From Rhodobacter sp. SY28-1 (GTDB lineage: Bacteria; Pseudomonadota; Alphaproteobacteria; Rhodobacterales; Rhodobacteraceae): a stretch of 64,000 nt of DNA. The notes beneath the pieces were generated by a model. It was given only the letters and a program-made list of their open reading frames with translations, made no database searches and had not been told where the DNA came from. The position numbers were made by a program, and so were the translations under genes. Location of the stretch: contig NZ_STGH01000003.1 in assembly GCF_005222785.1 (NCBI RefSeq), positions 310,001 to 374,000 of the forward strand, read 5' to 3'. How positions within the stretch are numbered: the first letter of the stretch is position 1; every line of letters begins with the position of its first letter. This document shows positions 26,521-34,665 of the stretch, piece by piece.

Positions 26521-26623
26521 GTATCTTGTTTTTTGCTCCCTGTCGGACTGGCCGACTTCATGGGAAGGGACGCTACGGCGGAAAGGTCTGGCCGTCAACG
26601 GGTTCTTTTGCGGAACGCGGCAG

Positions 26624-26728
26624 AAAAAAACCGCGCCTTTTCAAGGGCGCGGCCAGTCAACAGGGAGGAAGTCACCGTCAGTCCGCAGGCAGCACCTGGG
26701 TCTGACCAGTTGAGTCTGGCAGATTGAA
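26624..26728 (-). ncRNA. candidate trans-acting small RNA with anti-Shine-Dalgarno motif
   Basis: On the minus strand a strong terminator (GCCGCGCC stem with GGCGCGG, then seven T, 26624-26652) closes a region with no ORF. A promoter (CTGACA, 16 nt, TACATT at 26735-26762) predicts a start near 26728 and an RNA of about 100 nt. Within it, CCAG/CTGG and GTCAG/CTGAC stems can form, leaving an unpaired CUUCCUCCCUG (26661-26671) just before the terminator, complementary to ribosome-binding sites. No start codon follows the complementary plus-strand GGGAGG, so that is not itself a ribosome site for an ORF. Unproven until RNA is seen. Confidence 0.5.
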
Positions 26729-26734
26729 GTTAAC

Positions 26735-26762
26735 AATGTATGTTTGGCCCGGTGAGTGTCAG
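26735..26762 (-). promoter_or_regulatory. candidate promoter for the small RNA
   Basis: -35 CTGACA (5/6 match) at 26757-26762, 16-nt spacer, -10 TACATT (4/6) at 26735-26740, reading leftward. It sits in an AT-richer patch of the 437-bp gap between the IalB-like gene and the HerA-like gene. Confidence 0.4.
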
Positions 26763-26809
26763 GGTCCCGACCTCAGGGGCCTTTCAACCGTGAGTTGCAA
26801 GAGGCGAAC

Positions 26810-28366
26810 GTGACAGATCAGGCGGCACAGGCGGACAGCATTTTCGTGGGCGGCGGTGGTGAGGGCTATGCGGTTCCGCAGCGGCTCTTGCTGAAATACG
26901 GCAACCGGCACGGGCTGATTGCCGGGGCGACAGGGACCGGCAAGACGGTGACGCTGCAGATCCTGGCCGAGGGTTTTTCGGCGGCGGGCGTCCCAGTGTT
27001 CATGGCCGATGTGAAGGGCGATCTGGCGGGGCTGGCGGCTTCGGGGTCGGCGGAGGCGAAACTGCACGAGGCTTTCACCAAACGCTCGGCGCAGATTGGA
27101 CTGGACCTGCAGTATCGCGGCTTTCCGGTGATCTTCTGGGACCTGTTCGGCGAGAAGGGCCATCCGGTCCGGGCGACGGTGGACGAGATGGGGCCGCTTT
27201 TGCTGTCGCGGTTGCTGGAACTGTCCGAACCGCAGGAAGGCGTGCTGAACGTGGCCTTCCGGCTGTCGGACGAGGAAGAACTGCCGCTGCTGGACCTGAA
27301 GGACCTGCAGGCGCTGCTGACCTTCGTGGCCGAGAATGCCGAGGCGATCTCGGGCCGCTACGGGCTGGTGTCGAAGGAATCCGTGGGCGCGATCCAGCGG
27401 CGGCTTCTGGTGCTGGAGAACGAGGGCGGGGCGGCGCTGTTCGGCGAACCGGCGCTGGATCTGGCGGATCTGATGACGGTCGATTCCAGCGGAGCGGGGC
27501 GGATCAGCATCCTTGCGGCGGACCGGCTGATGAATTCGCCCCGGCTCTATGCGACCTTCCTGTTGTGGCTTCTGTCCGAACTCTTCGAGGCGCTGCCCGA
27601 GGTGGGCGATCCGGACAAGCCGAAGCTGGTGTTCTTCTTCGACGAGGCGCATCTTCTGTTCACCGACGCCCCGAAGGCGCTGATTTCCAAGGTGGAACAG
27701 GTGGCGCGACTGATCCGGTCGAAGGGGGTGGGAGTCTATTTCATCACCCAGAACCCGGCGGATGTGCCGGATACGATCCTGGGCCAGCTTGGCAACCGGG
27801 TGCAGCACGCGCTGCGCTCCTTCACGGCGAAGGACCAGAAGGACCTGGCCAAAGCGGCCGAGACCTACCGGCCGAACCCGCGCTTCAAGATCGACGAGGC
27901 GATCCGCGACGTGGGCACGGGGGAAGCCGTGACCTCGCTGTTGGAGGCCAAGGGTATCCCGGGGATTGCCGAGCGGACGTTGGTCCGGCCGCCCTCCAGC
28001 CAGCTGGGGCCGCTGGACGCTGCGGCGCGGGCGGCGGTGATGGCGGGCTCGCCGGTGGCGGGGAAGTATGAAAAGGTCCTGGATCGTGAAAGCGCCTATG
28101 AAAAGCTGAGGGCGCGGTCCGAGGCGGCGGCGCGGGATGCGGCAGAGGCGGAAAGCCGCCAGGCGGAGGAGAAGCGCGAGTTCGAACGCGCGCGGCGCTA
28201 TGATGCGGACGGCTATGCTGCCGACAAGCCAAAGAAGACCAGCACCTCCAGCCGGTCGGATTCGATTGGCACGGCCTTTGCGAAAAGCTTTGCCCGGCAG
28301 CTTGGCACCAAGTCGGGGCAGGCGCTGGTGCGGGGCATCCTCGGCTCGATCTTCGGCAAGCGGTAG
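26810..28366 (+). CDS. HerA-like ATPase/helicase (DUF853, YjgR-like)
   Basis: 518 residues from GTG at 26810 (AAGAGG upstream). P-loop ATPase of the HerA/FtsK superfamily with Walker A LIAGATGTGKTVTLQ near residue 43, Walker B KLVFFFDEAHLLF at about 277, and YFITQNPADVPDTILGQLGNRVQHALRSF containing the sensor and arginine-finger region. A charged helical C terminus (about 425-500) follows. E. coli YjgR is the named relative; its role is poorly defined. HerA proper works with NurA in archaea and in defence systems, but no nuclease partner is adjacent here. Confidence 0.85.
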   Translation: MTDQAAQADSIFVGGGGEGYAVPQRLLLKYGNRHGLIAGATGTGKTVTLQILAEGFSAAGVPVFMADVKGDLAGLAASGSAEAKLHEAFTKRSAQIGLDLQYRGFPVIFWDLFGEKGHPVRATVDEMGPLLLSRLLELSEPQEGVLNVAFRLSDEEELPLLDLKDLQALLTFVAENAEAISGRYGLVSKESVGAIQRRLLVLENEGGAALFGEPALDLADLMTVDSSGAGRISILAADRLMNSPRLYATFLLWLLSELFEALPEVGDPDKPKLVFFFDEAHLLFTDAPKALISKVEQVARLIRSKGVGVYFITQNPADVPDTILGQLGNRVQHALRSFTAKDQKDLAKAAETYRPNPRFKIDEAIRDVGTGEAVTSLLEAKGIPGIAERTLVRPPSSQLGPLDAAARAAVMAGSPVAGKYEKVLDRESAYEKLRARSEAAARDAAEAESRQAEEKREFERARRYDADGYAADKPKKTSTSSRSDSIGTAFAKSFARQLGTKSGQALVRGILGSIFGKR

Positions 28367-28370
28367 GGCG

Positions 28371-28398
28371 TTGAGGCGGCGTCCGTAATCGTTATAGT
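28371..28398 (+). promoter_or_regulatory. promoter of the sugar isomerase gene
   Basis: TTGAGG (-35) and TATAGT (-10, 5/6) separated by 16 nt, in the 54-bp gap after the HerA-like gene. The predicted start near 28405 leaves a short leader holding the GGAGG ribosome site. Confidence 0.55.
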
Positions 28399-28420
28399 GG
28401 CCCGGTATCGGGAGGAAAAC

Positions 28421-29104
28421 ATGAAACGGTCACGCATCAACGACATCATGCGCGCGGCGGATCACATGATCCGGCATTACGGCTTTGTGCTGCCGCCCTT
28501 CGCCAACTGGTCGCCCGACCAGTTCAAGGCGCGCACCGATGCCGGTGCAATTGTCGAGGCGCGCTGCGGCTGGGACATCACCGATTACGGACAGGGCCGG
28601 TTCGACGAGATGGGCCTGTTCCTGTTCACTTTGCGCAATGGGCGGCTGGCCGACCTGCAGCGGGGTGGCGGCATGTGCTATGCCGAAAAGCTCCTGATTT
28701 CCCGGCAGGATCAGCTGAGCCCGATGCACACCCATGTCATCAAGGCCGAGGACATCATCAACCGGGGCGGGGCCACGCTGGTGGTGGAGCTTTACGGGTC
28801 CGACGACAAGGGCAACTTCGCCTGGGACAAGGGTGGCGTCGTGCGCTGCGACGGGATCGAGCGGGCTTACAAACCCGGAGAGAAGCTGACCTTCGCTCCG
28901 GGCGAGAGCGTTACGCTGATGCCGGGCGACTGGCATGCCTTCTGGGGCGAGGGCGGCGATGTCCTGATCGGTGAGGTCTCGACCGTGAATGACGACCTGA
29001 CCGACAACATCTTCCGCGAGCCGATCGGCCGCTTTGCTGAGATCGAGGAGGACGAGGCGCCCTGGCACCTTCTGGTCAGCGATTACGACCGCTGGCTGAA
29101 GTGA
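28421..29104 (+). CDS. D-lyxose/D-mannose-type sugar isomerase
   Basis: 227 residues from the ATG at 28421 (GGGAGGAAAAC upstream). Cupin-fold isomerase family known from E. coli EcSI and Bacillus YdaE, interconverting D-lyxose and D-xylulose or D-mannose and D-fructose. Metal-binding pattern visible: SPMHTHVIKAEDIINRGG supplies two His and a Glu, and MPGDWHAFWGEGGDVLIGEVS supplies the last His. It stands alone with its own promoter and a strong terminator. No sugar transporter or kinase is nearby, so the natural substrate cannot be deduced. Confidence 0.85.
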   Translation: MKRSRINDIMRAADHMIRHYGFVLPPFANWSPDQFKARTDAGAIVEARCGWDITDYGQGRFDEMGLFLFTLRNGRLADLQRGGGMCYAEKLLISRQDQLSPMHTHVIKAEDIINRGGATLVVELYGSDDKGNFAWDKGGVVRCDGIERAYKPGEKLTFAPGESVTLMPGDWHAFWGEGGDVLIGEVSTVNDDLTDNIFREPIGRFAEIEEDEAPWHLLVSDYDRWLK

Positions 29105-29120
29105 TCAGGGACTGAAATGC

Positions 29121-29149
29121 AAAAGGGGGCGCCTGCTGGCGCCCCCTTT
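29121..29149. terminator. bidirectional terminator between the isomerase and L,D-transpeptidase genes
   Basis: Perfect stem AAAGGGGGCGCC/GGCGCCCCCTTT around a TGCT loop in the 62-bp convergent gap. Both strands end in short U-runs, so it can serve both genes. Confidence 0.85.
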
Positions 29150-29166
29150 GTCATTCCGGACCCGGT

Positions 29167-30093
29167 TCAGTTGCCGGGTGGGCAGGTGCCGTTCACCAGC
29201 GGAACCTTGCAGGCCGGTGCGGCCGGGTCGGTCGCGGTGGTCGTCGTCGGAGCCGCGGCCGGAGTGGGGGTTGCCGGGGTGCCCACGGCGATGGACGGGG
29301 GCGGAAGCACGGTCAGCGCGGGCACGGCGCCGGCCGGGATCACCGTTTCGGCGGCCTTCGGCTTGGCAGCAACCTTCGGAGCGGGCGGCTTGGGAATGTA
29401 GAGGCCCTTCGGCATTTCGCCCGAGGCGGTCAGCACGATCACCTTCTCGCCGCCCTGGATGCGGCCGTAGAGGTCGATGACGTCCTGGTTGATCATCCGG
29501 ATGCAGCCGGATGAGGCGTTGCGACCGATCGACTTCCAGTCAGGCGTGCCATGGATGCGGTAGCCGTAATCCTTGCCGCCCGAGGTCAGGTAGATCGCAC
29601 GCGCGCCAAGCGGATTTGTCGGACCGCCGGGCTGGCCGTTTTCCCATTTGGCAAGCTTCGGATCGCGGGCGATCATTTCCTTGGGCGGGGTCCAAGTCGG
29701 CCAGGGCTTCTTTTCCGCCACGATGGCCTCGCCCGACCATTCGAAGCCAGCGCGACCCACGGAGATCCCATAGCGGATCGCCTTGTTCTTGCCGACGACG
29801 TAGTACAGCAGCCGCGATTTCGGGTTGATGATGATGGTGCCGACAGGCTGGTCCGTCTCATACGCGACGACCTGGCGGCGATGGGTTTCCGGAATCTGCT
29901 CGACCGGAAGTGCCGGGATGGAAATCCCGGAGTCCATGGTCGCGACATAGACGTTCTCGTCTGCCTTCGGCAGGGGCTGCGTGCTGGCCGTGGGGCCAGC
30001 CGCCGGATCGACGCAGGCGGCCACGAAGGCAAGTGCAAGGAGAGCAGGGGTCAGGGCGGCGTGACGAAGAAAGCGACGCGAAGTCTTGAGCAT
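29167..30093 (-). CDS. L,D-transpeptidase lipoprotein (YkuD/ErfK type)
   Basis: 308 residues. Signal sequence with lipobox FVAAC (about 24-28), then a YkuD domain: PVGTIIINPKSRLLYYVVGKNKAIRYGISVG, and the catalytic loop YGYRIHGTPDWKSIGRNASSGCIRM with His and Cys. A long Pro/Ala/Thr-rich tail ends in a CKVPLVNGTCPPGN cysteine pair. Such enzymes form 3-3 cross-links or attach lipoproteins to the wall. It is the second L,D-transpeptidase in the window and lacks the large helical domain of the first. The 195-bp gap upstream holds only a short inverted repeat (CAGTGC/GCACTG near 30145-30168). Confidence 0.88.
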   Translation of the reverse strand: MLKTSRRFLRHAALTPALLALAFVAACVDPAAGPTASTQPLPKADENVYVATMDSGISIPALPVEQIPETHRRQVVAYETDQPVGTIIINPKSRLLYYVVGKNKAIRYGISVGRAGFEWSGEAIVAEKKPWPTWTPPKEMIARDPKLAKWENGQPGGPTNPLGARAIYLTSGGKDYGYRIHGTPDWKSIGRNASSGCIRMINQDVIDLYGRIQGGEKVIVLTASGEMPKGLYIPKPPAPKVAAKPKAAETVIPAGAVPALTVLPPPSIAVGTPATPTPAAAPTTTTATDPAAPACKVPLVNGTCPPGN

Positions 30094-30288
30094 AACCGAT
30101 CCATATCCAAATGTACCTGCCGACAGCACGCCGCAGGCGCCTTTCAGTGCACGCTAGACGAGCACTGTCCACAGGTCAAACCGTGGCCGCTTTCGAATGC
30201 GATCACGCCACTGTGAATATTGCTGATTTTCCCCGGATAGTTGCCGACTCGCCGCAGGTTTGCGCCCTGGCTGAGGCAAAGTTCCGGA

Positions 30289-31128
30289 TCAAAGCGTCGT
30301 GCGCAGCGACCAAAGCTCTGGGAAAAGCTCCACATCCAGCATCCGCCGCAGGTAGGCCACCCCCGATGTCCCGCCGGTGCCGCGCTTGATTCCGATCACA
30401 CGCGCCACGGTTGTCAGGTGATTGAAGCGCCAGCGGCGGAAGTAGTCCTCGAAGTCCACCAGCTTTTCGGCCAGCTCATAGGCCTGCCAATGGGTCGTGG
30501 GGTCGCGGTAGACGGCGGCCCAGACCGCCTCGACCCCCGGCTGGGCGGTCCAGGGCTGGCGCAGGTCACGCGTCAGCACATCGTCCGGGACCGGGTGGCC
30601 CTGGCGGGCGAGGAAGCGGAGGGCTTCGTCATACAGCGGCGGGCGCGCAAGTTCGCCCTCCAGTCGTGCGGTCAGGTCGGGGCGGTGGGCGTGGGGTTTC
30701 AGCATCGCCAGGTTGCGGTTGCCGACCGCGTATTCGATCAGCCGGTATTGCCAGGACTGGAAGCCCGAGGACTGGCCCAGGCTTTCGCGGAAGGTCGTGT
30801 AGTCCGAGGGCGTCATGGTGCGCAGGACGTCCCAGGCCGAGTTCAGCTGTTCGAAGATGCGCGCCACGCGGGCCAGCATCTTGAACGCCTCCTGCACGCG
30901 GTCGGCGGCGATCATGCGCCGCGCGGCGTCCAGTTCGTGCAGCGCGAGGCGCATCCACAACTCGGAGGTCTGGTGCTGGATGATGAACAGCATCTCGTCA
31001 TGGGCATCCGACAACGGCGTCTGCGCGCCGAGGATGCGGTCGATCTGCAGATAGTCGCCATAGGACATGCGGCCGTCAAAGGCCATCTGGGCGCCGTCCT
31101 CGGCGGGATTGAAGGGGCAGGTGGTCAT
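30289..31128 (-). CDS. kynA: tryptophan 2,3-dioxygenase
   Basis: Haem enzyme that opens the indole ring of L-Trp to N-formylkynurenine, first step of the kynurenine pathway. 279 residues from the ATG at 31126-31128 (GGAGA upstream); an ATG 12 nt earlier is less likely. Landmarks: [55 protein letters not shown] and the haem-ligand His in [18 protein letters not shown] with the substrate loop [14 protein letters not shown]. Same strand as kynU, separated by a GH5 gene. No formamidase (kynB) is seen here. Confidence 0.95.
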   Translation of the reverse strand: MTTCPFNPAEDGAQMAFDGRMSYGDYLQIDRILGAQTPLSDAHDEMLFIIQHQTSELWMRLALHELDAARRMIAADRVQEAFKMLARVARIFEQLNSAWDVLRTMTPSDYTTFRESLGQSSGFQSWQYRLIEYAVGNRNLAMLKPHAHRPDLTARLEGELARPPLYDEALRFLARQGHPVPDDVLTRDLRQPWTAQPGVEAVWAAVYRDPTTHWQAYELAEKLVDFEDYFRRWRFNHLTTVARVIGIKRGTGGTSGVAYLRRMLDVELFPELWSLRTTL

Positions 31129-31252
31129 CGGGATCTCCATCGTGAAAAGGGTTTTCAGCGGGGAGGATGAACCCTTTGGTCAAGGATCGACAGGTTGCCC
31201 ATCCGGCGCCATTCGGCGACCCAGCCGGACGGTCGGCAGAGCGGGGGAAGCG

Positions 31253-32470
31253 TCAGTTCCCGCATGGCAGGCCAAGAGCGCGGCAGGTGCCAGGGGACAG
31301 TCGGCGGTCGGGACTGGCTGGGTCGGCGACCCCCATCTCACCGGTCCAGCTAAGTATTGCCCAGCCCATGCCCGCGGCTTCGGCAGCGCGGCGCTTGTCG
31401 GCGAGAAAGTCATGGTACCACTCCGGCGGCTGCACCTTGCCGAAGACGGTATTCATCGCGCCGAACTCTCCGAGCAGGATCCGGTCACGCGGGACGCCAT
31501 GTGCGTCAGCCCAGGCGACGGCGACGTCGATGTCGTCGGTCGCGTAGCTGTCGGACATGGCGGCATAGTCCTGCACTTCGCGCATGATGGCCTCGATATC
31601 CGCGGTGCCCTCGGCTTCGGCCATGCGCGCGGCAGAGGATTCGATAACCTGCGCTACCGTTTCCGGCGTCATCCGGGACGGTGGATAGGCCAGGTCGGAA
31701 AGATAGCGCTCCGGTGCACCAGTCCAGCCCGCACCCTGATGACTGAAGGCGAAGGGGGCATAGCTGTGGAAGGTCCAGATCACGTTGTCATCAGCGATCA
31801 GTCCAGGGTCGAGCGATGCCAGCGCCTTGGCCTGGCCCCAGCAGGCGCCGGTCAGGATGATGGTAAGGTCGGACGCGGCGGCGCGGGCAGCGGCGTGGAG
31901 TTCGGCCTGCATCGCCGGCCATTTCGGCGGAGCGCCGGCATAGACGCCCTCGCAGTCGAAACTGGGCTCGTTCAGCAACTCCAGCGCCACGCGGTCCTGC
32001 GGCAACTCTGCCAGGCGCGCAGCGATGCGTCCGACCAGCGCCACATAGTCCGGGAAATGGTTGCCAAGCAGGCTTTCGATCCCGCCGACCTCGTCGCCGC
32101 GCGGCAGGGGATGCAGGTCGAGGATGACTTTGAGGTCCGCATCAAGCCCTATCCGCACTGCCTCTATCATGCCGTCGATCAGACGGTCCTGTTCCGCCCC
32201 CGGACCGGCGGCCAGGGCGGGACCGGGGTCGGTCGGCATGCGGATGAAGTCGAACCCCTGTTCGGAAAGCGCCGCGAACATCGAGGGCGTCAAGTGGCGG
32301 CGCCAGTCGGGGAAGACCGCCAGCGCCTCGGGGTCGGCCTGAAGCTCGGCGATCGAGCCCCAGTTGTACCAAAGTTCGCCGTTCAGTCCGCGCTTGAGCG
32401 TGATCGGCTCGGCCCCCGCAATGCCTGCAGACAGGGCAAAGATCGTCGTCAGGGCAGAGCGGCGCAGCAT
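31253..32470 (-). CDS. secreted glycoside hydrolase family 5 protein
   Basis: 405 residues with a signal peptide (MLRRSALTTIFALSAGIAGA). GH5 TIM barrel: GLNGELWYNW, FDFIRMPTDPG, LKVILDLHPLP, the acid/base Glu168 in LELLNEPSFDCEG, WTFHSYAPFAFSHQG, and the nucleophile Glu335 in RILLGEFGAMN. Both catalytic Glu are intact. GH5 covers cellulases, mannanases and exopolysaccharide-processing enzymes; the substrate is not clear. It starts 15 nt after kynU with a GAAGGA site at the kynU stop, so it is co-transcribed with tryptophan-degradation genes, an odd partnership. Confidence 0.85.
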   Translation of the reverse strand: MLRRSALTTIFALSAGIAGAEPITLKRGLNGELWYNWGSIAELQADPEALAVFPDWRRHLTPSMFAALSEQGFDFIRMPTDPGPALAAGPGAEQDRLIDGMIEAVRIGLDADLKVILDLHPLPRGDEVGGIESLLGNHFPDYVALVGRIAARLAELPQDRVALELLNEPSFDCEGVYAGAPPKWPAMQAELHAAARAAASDLTIILTGACWGQAKALASLDPGLIADDNVIWTFHSYAPFAFSHQGAGWTGAPERYLSDLAYPPSRMTPETVAQVIESSAARMAEAEGTADIEAIMREVQDYAAMSDSYATDDIDVAVAWADAHGVPRDRILLGEFGAMNTVFGKVQPPEWYHDFLADKRRAAEAAGMGWAILSWTGEMGVADPASPDRRLSPGTCRALGLPCGN

Positions 32471-32485
32471 GGGGCGGTCCTTCGG

Positions 32486-33682
32486 TCAGGTGACGCGGGC
32501 GCGTTGCTTGAATTCCGGCTTGTCCCAGGTGCCGTAGTCCATGATCTTCGCCAGGATGGATACTGCCCGGGCGACGTCGTCCTCGTCGATATACAACGGC
32601 GTGAAGCCAAAGCGCAGGATGTCCGGGGCGCGGAAGTCGCCGATCACCCCTTCGGCGATCAGCGCCTGCATGATGGCATAGCCTTCGGGATGGCGGAAGC
32701 TGACCTGAGACCCTCGCATCAGATGCGACCGGGGGGTGGCCAGTTGCAGCATCGGGGCGCGGGTTTCGATCCCCTTGATGAACTGGTCCTGCAGCCGTAG
32801 CGACTGGGCGTGCACCGCGGCCAGGTCGACGCCATCCCAGACATCCAGTGCCGCCTCAAGTGCCGCCAGCTGCAGGACGGGCGGGGTGCCGACGCGCATC
32901 CGCTCTATCCCGGCACCGGGGCGGTAGGACAGGTCGAACGCGAAAGGTGCCTCGTGCCCCAGCCAGCCTGACAGGGCAGGGCGGGCGGTGTCGGCGTGTT
33001 TCGGCGCGACATAGATGAAGGCCGGGCCGCCGGGGCCGGAGTTCAGGTACTTGTAGGTGCAGCCCACCGCGAAATCGGCTTTTGCAGCAGTCAGGTCGAC
33101 CGGGATCGCCCCCGCGCTGTGGGCAAGATCCCAGACGGTCAGCGCCCCCATCTCATGCGCGCGGCGGGTGATGTCGGCCATGTCGTGGCGGCGACCGGTG
33201 CGGTAGTCGACCTCGGTAATCATGGTCACGGCGACGGTGTCGTCGATTGCGGCCATCACCTCTTCCGGGGCCACGGTCTTCAGCCGGTACTGACCACCCA
33301 GCGTGCGACACAGACCCTCGGCCATATAAAGGTCCGACGGGAAGTTGCCGGTGTCGGACAGGATCACCCGGCGCTTGGGGTTGAGCTCCAGCGCCGAGGC
33401 GAGCGCTTGATAGACCTTGATCGACAGGGTGTCGCCCATGACCACGGTTCCCGGGCCTGCCCCGATCAGCCGGGCGATCCGGTCACCGATGGCCGCGGGT
33501 TGGGCCATCCATCCGGCCTTGTTCCAGCCGCGGATCAGCATCTCGGCCCATTCTTCGGTCATCACGCGCGCCATGCGCTCGGGCGCGGTCTTGACCATCG
33601 GCCCCAGCGAGTTGCCGTCCAGGTAGACGACCCCCTCGGGCAGGTGAAAGCGGGCCTTGGTCGCGGCGAAGTCGATGGGCAT
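32486..33682 (-). CDS. kynU: kynureninase
   Basis: PLP enzyme that splits kynurenine to anthranilate and alanine. 398 residues: VVYLDGNSLGPM near the N terminus, WDLAHSAGAIPVDL with the PLP-contacting Asp and His, and the Schiff-base Lys in CTYKYLNSGPGGPAFIYV (about 230). The C-terminal small domain ends in PLYIDEDDVARAVSILAKIM. GAAGGA precedes the ATG. It is the first gene of a minus-strand run kynU-GH5-kynA and diverges from an AraC-type regulator across two palindromes. Confidence 0.96.
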   Translation of the reverse strand: MPIDFAATKARFHLPEGVVYLDGNSLGPMVKTAPERMARVMTEEWAEMLIRGWNKAGWMAQPAAIGDRIARLIGAGPGTVVMGDTLSIKVYQALASALELNPKRRVILSDTGNFPSDLYMAEGLCRTLGGQYRLKTVAPEEVMAAIDDTVAVTMITEVDYRTGRRHDMADITRRAHEMGALTVWDLAHSAGAIPVDLTAAKADFAVGCTYKYLNSGPGGPAFIYVAPKHADTARPALSGWLGHEAPFAFDLSYRPGAGIERMRVGTPPVLQLAALEAALDVWDGVDLAAVHAQSLRLQDQFIKGIETRAPMLQLATPRSHLMRGSQVSFRHPEGYAIMQALIAEGVIGDFRAPDILRFGFTPLYIDEDDVARAVSILAKIMDYGTWDKPEFKQRARVT

Positions 33683-33711
33683 GGATCTGGTCCTTCGGGG
33701 TTCAGTGACTA

Positions 33712-33747
33712 TTGCCGTGGCGGCAAAACAATTTCAAGCTTGAAATT
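33712..33747. promoter_or_regulatory. double palindrome in the kynU/araC-type divergent promoter region
   Basis: Two perfect inverted repeats lie side by side: TTGCCG-TGG-CGGCAA (33712-33726) and the 18-bp palindrome AATTTCAAGCTTGAAATT (33730-33747). They sit 30-65 nt upstream of kynU and 45-80 nt upstream of the regulator gene. The AT-rich one resembles Lrp/AsnC-type operators; kynurenine operons of other proteobacteria are controlled by the Lrp-type KynR, but no such gene is in the window. Confidence 0.6.
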
Positions 33748-33791
33748 TCTTCGGCTTGCCGATGGTTGTCGCCTGCGCAAGACTGCCGGGC

Positions 33792-34574
33792 ATGAAGCAT
33801 GACCGCCTTGTCGAGACCGGGACTGGCAGCCGGGCGGACCCGTTCGCCCCGGGCGTGGTGCGGTTGCGACAGGCGGTCCGGGCCCAGTTCCGCGCTGTCG
33901 TGGGCGAGGCTCCGGTCATCCTGCGGGTCGAACAGGGCCGCAAGGTCGTGCGGGGCGCGGTCGCGGGCGAGGTGGCGGCGGGTGGTCTTGCGCTTTTGCC
34001 CGCGGGCCTGCCGCTAGACGTTGAAAACCATCCGACCGCGGATGGCCCATACCGCGCCACGGCGATCCTGATCGGTGCGCAGATCACGACGCCAAGAGGG
34101 ATGTCGCGGGGCCTGCACACCCAGGATGCGCGGGCAAGTGACGCCTTCGACCGGGCGCTGGATCTGCTGCGCCGACCGGCAGTGCCGCAGGCGATCCGCG
34201 ATCATGCTGTGCTGGAGGTGTTGTTGTGGCTGGATGCGGTGGGTCTTCGACTGCCGCCACCCGCGCCGCCGCGCTTTGCCGACCGGGTCCGGGCGCTGGT
34301 GTCGGCTGACCTTGCCAGGGATTGGACGGCCGAAGCGGTGGCAGGCGCGCTGGCGGTCAGCGAGGCGACCCTGCGCCGCCGCCTGTCGGGGGAGGGCGGG
34401 TTTGCTGCCCTGCTGACCGATCTGCGGATGAATCGGGCCCTGGGGCTGTTGCAGGGCTCCGACCTGCCGGTGGCGGTGGTGGCGGCCGAGGTCGGCTATG
34501 CCTCGCCCTCGCGCTTCGCCCTGCGGTTCCGCGCGCGGTTCGGGCTGGCACCGGCGAAGATCCGGCAGGGCTGA
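33792..34574 (+). CDS. AraC-family transcriptional regulator
   Basis: 260 residues from the ATG at 33792. An N-terminal cupin-like sensor part (about 1-130) is followed by a C-terminal AraC/XylS double helix-turn-helix, with AVAGALAVSEATLRRRLSGEGGFAALLTDLRMNRALGLLQ and VAVVAAEVGYASPSRFALRFRARFGLAPAKIR. Divergent from kynU-GH5-kynA across the palindromes, so a local role in that operon or self-regulation is plausible. Ligand unknown. A longer ATG at 33756 would extend it by 12 residues. Confidence 0.82.
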   Translation: MKHDRLVETGTGSRADPFAPGVVRLRQAVRAQFRAVVGEAPVILRVEQGRKVVRGAVAGEVAAGGLALLPAGLPLDVENHPTADGPYRATAILIGAQITTPRGMSRGLHTQDARASDAFDRALDLLRRPAVPQAIRDHAVLEVLLWLDAVGLRLPPPAPPRFADRVRALVSADLARDWTAEAVAGALAVSEATLRRRLSGEGGFAALLTDLRMNRALGLLQGSDLPVAVVAAEVGYASPSRFALRFRARFGLAPAKIRQG

Positions 34575-34665
34575 TCGGTCCGGCACCGCGATTGATCGGC
34601 GCGGCACGGCGGGGGCGGGGCACTTGCCGCTATCCTGGGCGCACCACAATCCAAGGAGTAACCCC

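Noticed and set aside
26640-26720. Small plus-strand ORF with the GGGAGG at 26662 as ribosome site
   Set aside because: No ATG, GTG or TTG at suitable spacing follows; the motif is better explained as the complement of a CU-rich small-RNA segment.
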